Shown here: piece by piece, positions 8,597 through 17,209 of the stretch
How the letters are laid out: each line of letters begins with the position of its first letter
How positions within the stretch are numbered: position 1 is the stretch's first letter
Assembly (NCBI GenBank): GCA_964475415.1
Contig: CAYYWZ010000031.1
Location: 1-42,577 of the forward strand
Length of the DNA: 42,577 nt
Source of the DNA: CALCMJ01 sp964475415
GTDB lineage: Bacteria; Bacteroidota; Bacteroidia; Chitinophagales; Saprospiraceae
Reading direction: 5' to 3'
The notes under the pieces: model-generated
What the model was told of the DNA's origin: nothing
Databases searched by the model: none
The model's input: the letters and a program-made list of their open reading frames with translations, nothing else
Translations under genes and position numbers: made by a program

Positions 8597-8670
8597 AAAT
8601 TGATGATTTAATAATTTAGACTTAACAATGCGGCAAGAAATTTGTATTACTATTATGTTAAATCAGTGAT

Positions 8671-10368
8671 ATGAGTGAATTAGAAATACAATCTTCCCGT
8701 GCCCAGGCATCTAGAGCAGCTATAAGTAGGTTGTATATCGCTATGCGTCATTTGTTTATACGAGGATCCTATAAGCCGCTAGGTGCATCTGGAGAAGCAA
8801 TGATTAATGCCCTATTGGAGCTCAATCCAGAGATATATGGATCTATAGCAGACCCAGAGCGATTAGAACTAGATGGCTTACTTTATATTTTTCAGCGATT
8901 ACCGCAAGGAATAGAAGAATGTAGATATGTAAAATTGATTACCCGAGAAGGATATGAAAAATCCTTTACAGCAACGATAGCGAACAAGAGAAGAAGAGAT
9001 TGTTACAGAATAGATGAAGAGCAATACTATCTGGAAATGACTAGGGGAAGAAGTGATATATATGATGTACTTACACATCTTACGTTTATGTATATCGAGG
9101 CAGAGAAGATTATGAAGAATGCACTAGACTCTAAGAATAGGCCATCTAGAGAGTGGCAGATGCTAGAGAAAATTGTAGGCGATATACAACACGATAAAGA
9201 GTACGATAGAGCAGTAGGATTTAGTTATCTCAGTACATTGATAGGTAGGACTTATGAAGATACCGAAGTAGCTTTTTACAAATTTTCCGAGGCTAAGGGG
9301 ATCAATAATTTATTTAATATAATTTATTGGTTAGGGAAGTATGCCATAGAAGAGCATGTAGAAGGAAATGACAGAGAGATAAGTTTTTCTACAGCACTAA
9401 GGGAAAGACTAGGTCACCACATCTATGGAGAATTATGGGCTAGCAAAATAAAAACCTATCTGATAGAAAATAATCTTCTAGACAGACCTATTCATATTAT
9501 TAGTTCTAATTTGCATAGCGTCATGAATAGCTTTTATGCTAAGGATGCGCTGAAGAAGCAATTAAAAATAGATTCCCTACTCGAAGTAGCTGAAGAATTA
9601 TCTATAGGAGAAAATAAGGAATTAAGAAACGTTGTCAAAAACTATGCACTCAAGAATGGCATGGCTGAAATTACGGATACACCTGGTGTAAATATCAGTG
9701 TACAGATATTCGACTGTGCAAAAATGCATAGTGGCTTTTTTCCCAAAGAACTGAGTGGAGAAGATTTCGAAGAAAAAAATGCAGATAAGGTTTTAGTAGT
9801 AATGGATTATGCTTTTGGCGAACAAGCCTACGAATGTATGGATGAGTTACTTAAACCAGCAGAGCATAAAGGGGATAAAATAAGCTTAGATATAAGGTCA
9901 ATTAATATCATGGGAAAGGCAGGTATCCTCGAAGGAAAGAAAGGAGATATTATGATCCCTAGTGCACATATTTTTGAAGGCACGGCAGACAATTATCCAT
10001 TTGAGAACAAGATGGACTGTGCTATATTCGATGGCTCAGGTCTTAATGTTTATAAAGGTCCAATGATTACCGTTCTAGGAACTTCCTTGCAGAATAAGGA
10101 TATACTACGATATTTTTACAAGTCTTCATGGAAATCTGTAGGACTGGAAATGGAAGGTGCACACTACCAGAAAGCTATCCAAGCAGCCTCTAAGATTAGA
10201 AGTAGTATAAGTAAAGATGTTGTACTTCGGTATGCGTATTACGCTTCTGATAATCCACTAGAAACTGGTGCAACATTATCTTCAGGAGCTTTAGGTAAAT
10301 CAGGCGTTAAGCCTACCTATCTCATCACCATAGGAATATTGAATGGTATTTTAGATGGGGACGTCTAG
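8671..10368 (+). CDS. DUF6909 family protein, nucleosidase-like C-terminal half
   Basis: 565 residues, no signal peptide or membrane segment. The N-terminal half (RAAISRLYIAMRHLFIRGSY, then RRRDCYRIDEEQYYLEMTRG, then DVLTHLTFMYIEAEKIM) matches my memory of DUF6909, a cytoplasmic family of unknown function in Bacteroidota. The C-terminal half contains GKAGILEGKKGDIMIPSAHI and, further on, GLEMEGAHY, which resemble the GD-I-P and EME motifs of nucleoside phosphorylases and AMP nucleosidase. It may therefore act on a nucleoside or nucleotide (inference). The gene stands alone, with gaps of about 75 bases before and 50 bases after it. Confidence 0.75.
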   Translation: MSELEIQSSRAQASRAAISRLYIAMRHLFIRGSYKPLGASGEAMINALLELNPEIYGSIADPERLELDGLLYIFQRLPQGIEECRYVKLITREGYEKSFTATIANKRRRDCYRIDEEQYYLEMTRGRSDIYDVLTHLTFMYIEAEKIMKNALDSKNRPSREWQMLEKIVGDIQHDKEYDRAVGFSYLSTLIGRTYEDTEVAFYKFSEAKGINNLFNIIYWLGKYAIEEHVEGNDREISFSTALRERLGHHIYGELWASKIKTYLIENNLLDRPIHIISSNLHSVMNSFYAKDALKKQLKIDSLLEVAEELSIGENKELRNVVKNYALKNGMAEITDTPGVNISVQIFDCAKMHSGFFPKELSGEDFEEKNADKVLVVMDYAFGEQAYECMDELLKPAEHKGDKISLDIRSINIMGKAGILEGKKGDIMIPSAHIFEGTADNYPFENKMDCAIFDGSGLNVYKGPMITVLGTSLQNKDILRYFYKSSWKSVGLEMEGAHYQKAIQAASKIRSSISKDVVLRYAYYASDNPLETGATLSSGALGKSGVKPTYLITIGILNGILDGDV

Positions 10369-10417
10369 GGTACGTTACAATGTTATTTACATAGTTAAAG
10401 GCAACTAGGTGAAAATA

Positions 10418-10824
10418 TGAAAACGAATACTGATATCGAAAAGCAGTCCGGAAGTAATAGAAGGTTTGATCCCATTATTAGGAACAGGGCCTATGCCTGT
10501 AATGCCTATCTATATGATAAATGGAATTTCTATATCTATAGTAATAATAGCTTCTTGCTTATTATTTGCTAAACGATACAAAAACACCAAAATAATTGAT
10601 ATTTTAAATAAGACTGGTCAATTGGCCTTAACTTTCTATGTAGTTCATGTGATTTTGGGAATGGGAATAATGGAAGAAATGGGTCCATTAAAATTAGGAG
10701 AAAATACTATTAAAATTTTATTCGTGTATGCTTTAGTCTTATTTGTATGTTATTCGCTGAGATTTGGTTTCGATATAAAAAGTCAGGACCTTTAGAATGG
10801 ATGATGCGAAAAATAACAGATTAA
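10418..10824 (+). pseudogene. Decayed DUF418-like membrane protein gene
   Basis: The main open stretch (10421-10795, no ATG near its beginning; a TTG at 10466 is possible) encodes IPLLGTGPMPVMPIYMINGI, two to three membrane segments and KTGQLALTFYVVHVILGMG, which look like the C-terminal part of DUF418/DUF1624-type multi-pass proteins (usually about 350-400 residues). Two signs of decay are visible. First, after a tcg-ctg-aga stretch near 10757 the frame shifts: the next frame continues IWFRYKKSGPLEWMMRKITD to a stop at 10822-10824, the expected family ending. Second, an ATG at 10418 in another frame encodes MKTNTDIEKQSGSNRRFD, a plausible N-terminus, joined near 10470 directly to the C-terminal part. 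Hence an internal deletion plus a frameshift is likely. Function is presumably lost. Confidence 0.6.
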
Positions 10825-10891
10825 AAGAAATGACCAATTTTTTTGTGCCCCACAATATGAGCTTCAGTTATAATCTCTGTATCTTTACATC

Positions 10892-11893
10892 ATGCATCAA
10901 AAAATCATAGCTGATATAAAAGCAGGCAATTATGCACCTATCTATTTTCTTCATGGTGAAGAATCTTTCTTTATTGATGAGATCGTCAAAGTAGCTGAAA
11001 AGGAAATATTATCAGAATCTGAAAAAGCTTTTAATCAGATTATCATGTATGGTAAGGATGTTGACTTTAAGCAGGTTGTCGATACGGCTAGGCAGTTTCC
11101 TATGATGGCTGAACGAAGATTGGTAATTGTCAAAGAGGCACAGAATCTAAGGACCCTTACACAACTAGAATCTTATATTAAGACTCCATCACCTCAGACC
11201 ATACTTGTCCTAGCACATAAGCACAAGAAACTCGATGGTAGAACAAGTTTTGCTAAGGCTATTAAGAAGAATGCTGTTGTATGGGAATCCAAAAAGGTCT
11301 ATGATAATCAGATACCTACATGGATAAAGGAATATGTCAAATCTAGAAAGTATAATATCTCAGCTCAGGCAACGGCTATCCTTGCTGAATATGTAGGAGC
11401 AGATCTAGGTAAGCTATCTAATGAGTTAGAAAAACTCATGGTAAAGGAAAAAGCTGATAAGGACATAAGTTATGATGATGTCATAGAGCGTGTAGGGATA
11501 AGCAGAGAATACAATGTGTTCGAACTTAGAAAAGCTATGTCGCAGAAAAACTATACCAAGTGCCTTTCTATAGCCAGATACTTCGGTGATAACCCCAAGG
11601 CTAATCCGATCCAGATGGTTATACCATCCATCTATGGATTCTTTTCTCAACTCTTTGTTGCTAAGATGAATAGTGGTTTGCCTGATCAGCAATTGGCCAG
11701 AGCTATAGGTGTAAATCCATACTTTGTAAAAGAATATAAAGAGGCAGCAAGAATCTATTCCTTGCCCGAAATAAAAAAATCTTTTTCTACTATAAAAAGA
11801 GCAGATCTACACGCCAAAGGAATAGGAGCTAGAAGAGCAGCGAGTAAAGATATTTTGCAGGATCTTATTTTTGATTTAGCTTATGCTAAATAA
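10892..11893 (+). CDS. holA: DNA polymerase III subunit delta
   Basis: 333 residues, the expected HolA length. The delta subunit belongs to the clamp-loader complex and opens the sliding clamp during replication. The N-terminal PIYFLHGEESFFIDEI is the family's degenerate nucleotide-binding start, which lacks a true P-loop. The middle part ILAEYVGADLGKLSNELEKL is the conserved lid segment, and the C-terminal helical collar is present (KGIGARRAASKDILQDLIF). The start is the ATG at 10892, which directly precedes the conserved region. A -7-like TATCTTTA lies just upstream (10881-10888), but without a -33 element. Confidence 0.92.
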   Translation: MHQKIIADIKAGNYAPIYFLHGEESFFIDEIVKVAEKEILSESEKAFNQIIMYGKDVDFKQVVDTARQFPMMAERRLVIVKEAQNLRTLTQLESYIKTPSPQTILVLAHKHKKLDGRTSFAKAIKKNAVVWESKKVYDNQIPTWIKEYVKSRKYNISAQATAILAEYVGADLGKLSNELEKLMVKEKADKDISYDDVIERVGISREYNVFELRKAMSQKNYTKCLSIARYFGDNPKANPIQMVIPSIYGFFSQLFVAKMNSGLPDQQLARAIGVNPYFVKEYKEAARIYSLPEIKKSFSTIKRADLHAKGIGARRAASKDILQDLIFDLAYAK

Positions 11894-11947
11894 AGGGTTT
11901 AATATTCTTTCTAACACCTAGTATTAGGTTTAGATTGAAAATTAGGT

Positions 11948-11967
11948 ATCTCAATTTCAATTGAGAT
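11948..11967. repeat. Near-perfect palindrome after holA
   Basis: Nine bases (ATCTCAATT) and their reverse complement (AATTGAGAT) are separated by only TC. It lies 55 bases after the holA stop. There is no strong T-run after it, so it could be a weak terminator or a dyad binding site; nothing further can be said. Confidence 0.4.
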
Positions 11968-12139
11968 TAAATTTAGATTTCTACCCAAAGGATTTGTTCA
12001 TTTTTCAATCGGAAAACGAACCAAAATTCTTGTCGCTTTAATTGCTCGTCTCGTGGCCGGCATCCCGCGGTCCCACTAAAGTGACTGGCATAACTTATTT
12101 TAGTTCTGTTTTTTGAATGATATATCAGATAAGGATTTT

Positions 12140-12170
12140 AAGGGACCACAAAATGCTAGGTGGCCTTTTA
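12140..12170. terminator. Possible bidirectional terminator
   Basis: AAGG-ga-CCAC pairs with GTGG-CCTT around a loop of about ten bases, with a two-base bulge; TTTT follows on the plus strand and A/T-rich bases lie on the other side. It lies between the convergent holA (+) and membrane protein (-) genes, where a shared terminator is expected. Confidence 0.4.
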
Positions 12171-12185
12171 TCTAAAAATTTAATA

Positions 12186-12608
12186 TTAAGTATTAAGCAC
12201 ACTATTATTACTGTGTCCTGTAGCAAGAAAAATTCCTAATAGCGTGCCAATAATAGCTCCTGATACGTCAGCGATATACATCCATATAGGGTAGGGTATC
12301 ATCGTCAGGCTTGTTACTACAGCTATGATAAAAATTGCACCAGTGATGAGTGCTTGTCTTCGAGCATTATTTTCGGAGATCTTTGCGGCAATATAACTTG
12401 CAACTACAGCTCCTAATAGATGAGAAGCAATTATAATGAGCAGTGCGCCAGTGGGTTGTTCGCCGATAGCTTTGACAACAATTAGGGGGTCAGAAAAATC
12501 TAGATCTGCAGGAAGGGGAAAAACAGATTCATTTATTTTTTGTAGAAGGTATACGACGGTACTACCAGCAAAAATTCCTGCGATGACCGCAAGTATGTTT
12601 TTAAGCAT
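12186..12608 (-). CDS. Small four-helix membrane protein, function unknown
   Basis: 140 residues with four hydrophobic segments: about 3-21 (LKNILAVIAGIFAGSTVVYL), 52-74, 85-103 and 110-130. The acidic stretch between the first two (PADLDFSDP) probably faces outside or the periplasm. I do not recognise a named family, though similar small glycine-rich membrane proteins are common in this phylum. The start codon lies 11 bases after the stop of the upstream 1491-residue gene on the same strand, so it may be the second gene of that operon. Confidence 0.65.
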   Translation of the reverse strand: MLKNILAVIAGIFAGSTVVYLLQKINESVFPLPADLDFSDPLIVVKAIGEQPTGALLIIIASHLLGAVVASYIAAKISENNARRQALITGAIFIIAVVTSLTMIPYPIWMYIADVSGAIIGTLLGIFLATGHSNNSVLNT

Positions 12609-12619
12609 CTCAACTCAAT

Positions 12620-15600
12620 TTATATTTTTTTCCAATTGGTGCCATTGTAATAGATAAATCCTTGAGTATTTATATCGTATACAAACAATCCTTTGACAGG
12701 TTGTATAATAGCACCTGCATCTAGAGGTTTCATCCCCAAGGTATACTTAGAAAGTCCTCCTATATCTAGTACTGCATTATTATCTCTATCATTGTGTAAT
12801 ACGGAGATACCCTGATCAGTAGCAATCTGCATATCACCAATATTGTACGTAGCCGAAGATAACAGAGCTTTGAGTTTTTTCCACTGTATCCCATCATAAT
12901 ATTGCAAAGATTTTTTTGTAACATTATAGATAAGCATACCTACTACAGGCGTTTCTATCTGAGATAGTTCCTCTTCTAATAGACTAGGTAACTGCACTAA
13001 GCCACTGTTAGGTGCAATACGTAATAGTCCACTAGATACAATATTTTCATTTCCTATGGAGGTGCCAGTAATTGGAGGGATATTTTCTAAGTCTACCTCT
13101 ATTATAAGATCAGTACCTTTGATCTCTAACCACTGTACTCCATCAGAATATAAGAGGCAATTGTTTTCATCGTAATAAGCTAACAGACCAGCATTTGCAT
13201 TACCTACATTTTCTAGATCAGTATTATTGAGGATGGGTAATATCAGTCCTTGGTTTTCTGAGAGCAATCCCAATGCCATAGATTGACCACCTTTGACTAA
13301 TCCATCATCTAGTGGATCTGTGGCAAAATATACCTTAGGTGTACTTTTCGGAAACGCTCCCCTGAGATTTATAAACTGAGCATCCAAATGAATAATAGCA
13401 CTAGCATCATTATAGCTCACCTGTCCTAGCGTTCCCGATATTACACTAGGATTATTATCGAGCCATGTGCTCCAGATCGGGAGATGTAGATTCTCGGATC
13501 TTCTATGGAGGCTGACAAAATTATCAGTTTCTGCAGTATAAGGATTTACGTATTCTTCCTTTGACATAGTAAGATTTTCTAAATCGCTTACTATTGTATT
13601 TGTTCCGTAATTATTGATAATATAATATCCCGCCCACAAAGGTGTTTTTGTAAAAATTGAGTTCCGTGGTAAGCCGTCTAATCTAGATATCACGACGTCT
13701 CCATTAGGAAATATACCAGTTTCTGGCAACGTAAATTCTACACCTGTGTTAGGAAAAGTATACGTCCCGCCAGCTTGTATATTTATCAGATCACTTACTC
13801 CGGAACTAGTCGGAGAGGTAGACATTATCTTTTCAGCGGCTCCACTTATCATGCCATCCTTTTCGCCATAGGCATCTTCTATAAGACCATCAGATCTATT
13901 CAGTTTATAGTAGGCCATAATCATATCTGTGCCTACCTCATTTTTTTGGATATGTCTATAAGTTCTTATTTCCTGTTCCGTAAGTGCTCGACTCCACATG
14001 CATACTTCATCTATCTCTCCATTGTAGGTTCTGTTAGGCCAGGTCTTATAAGAGCCTAACCTTATGTTTGTAAATTCTACTGATCCCGGAGTGAAAAAAT
14101 GTTTTTCGCTCTCATCATTTAGATATAAGGTAATGCCATCAGTTTCTACAACCATGGCGACATAAGACCACTCATCAGAAGCTACCTCCAGATTACTATC
14201 CCAGTACCATTGACCATTAGGCCAGTGATAGCCTAAAGTGTTATTGCTTTCTCTAAAATTCAAACCACCTGTTTCAGATCCATCATTCATCATGATAGCA
14301 GAATATTCGTTTTGAATTCCTTCTGGCTTTATCCAAGCTGTTAAAGTAAACGTAGTCGTTGTCATATCCAGATTAGGAATTATTCCATGACCCTCTTCTC
14401 CATCACAGAACAGACTGAAGTTTGTCTCTGGTATATTACAGTCTTCCTTTATATGGATCATGTTCTCTATTACCTGAGTATCTGTACCCGTGTCATCACT
14501 TACAGTCAGTTCTACAGTATAGTTACCTGGACAGTCATAGATGACTTTAGGATTCCTTTCCGTTGAAGTCGTAGGAGTCCCGCCAGGAAAACTCCATAGC
14601 CAACTTACATTATTATCTGTGACGATAGAATGATCTACAAAGTAGGCAGTATCTTGGCTACAGATCAGGGTGTCGGCTTGCACAGATGCTTGGGCTATGA
14701 CTAAGTTGTTGGCAGTATGGAAATCTGACTCATATACAGATCTATTTGTGGCATTACGGATTTTACTTTTTCTATAATAGGGCTCTAGTCTTGTAGAGAA
14801 AGTAGCGGCGGGTAAATTATTACCATACAACTCCCAGCTAGCCATACTATTATCTTTATAAAAAACAGCTCTTCGGGTACCTATATATATTCCACCATCA
14901 GATCCTTTCTGTAAGGCCATTGCACTAGGAGATTCTCCTTCTAGACCTGTAGCGCTGATATTAGACCAGGTAGTTCCTCCATCATTGCTATAGTAGAGGG
15001 AGGAGCCATCTACTTCTGGAGTGCCATACTGACTTGTTCTAGCAACCCAGACTTTATTCTCATCTAGTGGGTCTACTTCTATATCGTATGGTATCCATGA
15101 TCTTGCAGGAACAGCAGGTGTTATTTCAGTCCAGCTTATGCCTGCATCATTCGTTCTGAATATTTTCTTGGTACCCCACCAGTCTGGCCAGGTACACACA
15201 TAGATGACATCAGGATTACTCCAGCTTATAGAAGATGAAACAACCTTCTCACCGAAGTCATATAGTTCATCATAGGTGATACCATTATCTTTTGTTCTGA
15301 CCAATCTATTGCCTACACCATTGTACCACCATCCGTAATAGGCAGGATGAAAAAGCATATCTGTAGATTCACCGACGATATAAGATGCATTAGGTTTATT
15401 AAGAAAGATTCTTGTATCCGGTTCTTGGGTTCTATCTCCTTTAAGTTTTTTTATATTGTAATCAGAATATACCTGACGGTCTAGTCCTGGATTGACAAAT
15501 CCTCTGATGCCGTCACCGCCATCTGTGCATATCCAATCATTGACATAAGTACCTTCTTCTCTCAGCATTGTACCATTATGATAAGCGCCTCCGAGCATAA

Positions 15601-17095
15601 CATCTCCAAACCAAAAACCTTGGCCATATCCCCAGAAATCTGTTCCAGAAATTCCTAGGATTTTTCTTGTGTAGTTCGCACCATTATCATCGGAGAAAAA
15701 GATCCCACCATCACTCGCTATCCAAATCTCTTCAGTGTGATCAAAATATTTGATATCATGAATATCGGCATGAACATAGTTGGGCTTATAAGAATGACTC
15801 CACTTTGCGGGACAGGTAAAAGATACTCCTTGATCTTGTGATACCCATAGATTAGTTCCTGCAAGTAAGACATGATTCTCATTTGTCGGATCTACCTCGA
15901 ATGCTACATTGTAATTATATTGCCCACCATTATCTGTACCATCGTCACTCCATCCCATCAAGTTCATATTAGTAGTTGAAGGTACGCCAGCTGGCTGGGG
16001 TCCACAGCATTGAAAAAACCAACTTTCGCCTCTGTCTCTACTTACGTACATACCATACAATCCACTTCCTCCATTAGCACTTCCAGTTGCATGAGCATAT
16101 ATCTCATCAGGCGCCGCTGCGGAAACGGCAATCTCTGTTCTTCTGTTATGATCTCCTGCACCTAAATCGGGAGCTGGCCACCCATTACTAAATGCGGAAA
16201 AACTTAGACCATTATCTATAGATCTATGAAAAACCGTTATATCTCCATCTCTTTCTACGGTATACATATAATTGGGATCGGTAGGGTGTAATTCTAATTC
16301 TTGAAATTCTCCACTAACTATAGTAGACCAGTTTGTCCCGCCATCTATACTTCTATATATTCCAGTATTGGATGCTAGGAAAATAATGTCCTGATTATTG
16401 GGATGTATAATTATGTCTCTGACATTCATTGCTATATTCTGGAAAACAGCATCGCCGGTTGGTGTCCAATTAGTTCCTCCATCTATTGTCTTATAGACAG
16501 AATTCAAAATCTCTGCATAGACTACAAGATCATCCGTGTGATCTATGGCAAGAGCATCGCAAGTGTTGACTAATAGATCAGCTGTTATAAGTTCCCAGTT
16601 GTCACCGTGATTGATAGATTTCCATATGCCACTAGTAGCTGTTCCAGCATATAAGGTGTTGTGATTAGAAATAGCTTGTTCTATAGTATATACGTGTGCT
16701 GCTCCAGGAGCATAGGATCTTGCTGCTGCTTCATGGTCCCAATCATAGGGTCCAATAGGTATCCAATTGCTAACCTGACTAAGTTTATTCTTTGCTTCTT
16801 TTCTTAAGTTATTGTATCTGTCGAGGGATTTTTTGTCCATAGGGTAGACACGGCTATAATTTCTTAACCACCTTTTGAAATATTGAGTATGTTCATTTTT
16901 GACAAATTCACGATCCTTGTAATAACTTTCGTATAGTGATTTTATCGTTCCGGGATCAGCATCTTTGGCATACATTAGTTGTACCCATTCAGGCTGTGCA
17001 GAAGGTACAGTCGAACTATAATCTGCTTCTATCTGGCCAAAAGAAATTTGACATAACAGACATAAAATGAGAATAAAGGAGCTATTGACTCTCAT
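12620..17095 (-). CDS. Large secreted beta-propeller / PKD / LamG protein
   Basis: 1491 residues with a signal peptide (SSFILILCLLCQISFGQ). Residues about 95-810 contain repeated BNR/sortilin-like motifs such as SINHGDNWE, SIDGGTNWS, TNDAGISWTE and SNDGGTTWSN, forming one or two propellers. A PKD domain follows (about 820-880; WSFPGGTP and the PGNYTVELTVSD strand). Then comes a concanavalin-A/LamG domain (about 897-1080; FTLTAWIKPEG, GEIDEVCMWSRALTEQEI). The last 190 residues carry three similar motifs about 84 residues apart: AYYDENNCLLYSDGVQWLEI, IYNVTKKSLQYYDGIQWKKL and VYDINTQGFIYYNGTNWKKI, the last ending the protein. I see no classical T9SS sorting domain. An extracellular glycan-binding or structural role is plausible; no catalytic residues can be named. 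Confidence 0.8.
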   Translation of the reverse strand: MRVNSSFILILCLLCQISFGQIEADYSSTVPSAQPEWVQLMYAKDADPGTIKSLYESYYKDREFVKNEHTQYFKRWLRNYSRVYPMDKKSLDRYNNLRKEAKNKLSQVSNWIPIGPYDWDHEAAARSYAPGAAHVYTIEQAISNHNTLYAGTATSGIWKSINHGDNWELITADLLVNTCDALAIDHTDDLVVYAEILNSVYKTIDGGTNWTPTGDAVFQNIAMNVRDIIIHPNNQDIIFLASNTGIYRSIDGGTNWSTIVSGEFQELELHPTDPNYMYTVERDGDITVFHRSIDNGLSFSAFSNGWPAPDLGAGDHNRRTEIAVSAAAPDEIYAHATGSANGGSGLYGMYVSRDRGESWFFQCCGPQPAGVPSTTNMNLMGWSDDGTDNGGQYNYNVAFEVDPTNENHVLLAGTNLWVSQDQGVSFTCPAKWSHSYKPNYVHADIHDIKYFDHTEEIWIASDGGIFFSDDNGANYTRKILGISGTDFWGYGQGFWFGDVMLGGAYHNGTMLREEGTYVNDWICTDGGDGIRGFVNPGLDRQVYSDYNIKKLKGDRTQEPDTRIFLNKPNASYIVGESTDMLFHPAYYGWWYNGVGNRLVRTKDNGITYDELYDFGEKVVSSSISWSNPDVIYVCTWPDWWGTKKIFRTNDAGISWTEITPAVPARSWIPYDIEVDPLDENKVWVARTSQYGTPEVDGSSLYYSNDGGTTWSNISATGLEGESPSAMALQKGSDGGIYIGTRRAVFYKDNSMASWELYGNNLPAATFSTRLEPYYRKSKIRNATNRSVYESDFHTANNLVIAQASVQADTLICSQDTAYFVDHSIVTDNNVSWLWSFPGGTPTTSTERNPKVIYDCPGNYTVELTVSDDTGTDTQVIENMIHIKEDCNIPETNFSLFCDGEEGHGIIPNLDMTTTTFTLTAWIKPEGIQNEYSAIMMNDGSETGGLNFRESNNTLGYHWPNGQWYWDSNLEVASDEWSYVAMVVETDGITLYLNDESEKHFFTPGSVEFTNIRLGSYKTWPNRTYNGEIDEVCMWSRALTEQEIRTYRHIQKNEVGTDMIMAYYKLNRSDGLIEDAYGEKDGMISGAAEKIMSTSPTSSGVSDLINIQAGGTYTFPNTGVEFTLPETGIFPNGDVVISRLDGLPRNSIFTKTPLWAGYYIINNYGTNTIVSDLENLTMSKEEYVNPYTAETDNFVSLHRRSENLHLPIWSTWLDNNPSVISGTLGQVSYNDASAIIHLDAQFINLRGAFPKSTPKVYFATDPLDDGLVKGGQSMALGLLSENQGLILPILNNTDLENVGNANAGLLAYYDENNCLLYSDGVQWLEIKGTDLIIEVDLENIPPITGTSIGNENIVSSGLLRIAPNSGLVQLPSLLEEELSQIETPVVGMLIYNVTKKSLQYYDGIQWKKLKALLSSATYNIGDMQIATDQGISVLHNDRDNNAVLDIGGLSKYTLGMKPLDAGAIIQPVKGLFVYDINTQGFIYYNGTNWKKI

Positions 17096-17209
17096 AAAGG
17101 TGTTAAAGGGTTGTCGTAGAACACCAGTAATATAACGCTATTCTACCATATAGAGAGTCATAAAACCCTAAAAGGTCACATTAATCAAGTTAAATGATAA
17201 GGAAAAGAC

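Noticed and set aside
10881..10888. TATCTTTA before holA (and the same at 31769-31776 before the antiporter) as promoter boxes
   Set aside because: They lie 2-3 bases from the start codon and lack a -33 TTG at the right distance; leaderless transcripts are possible but unsupported.
12030..12085. GC-rich patch (GTGGCCGGCATCCCGCGGTC) as another copy of the dispersed repeat
   Set aside because: It shares no clear block with the copies at 797-840 or 19068-19219; only weak partial pairing is seen.
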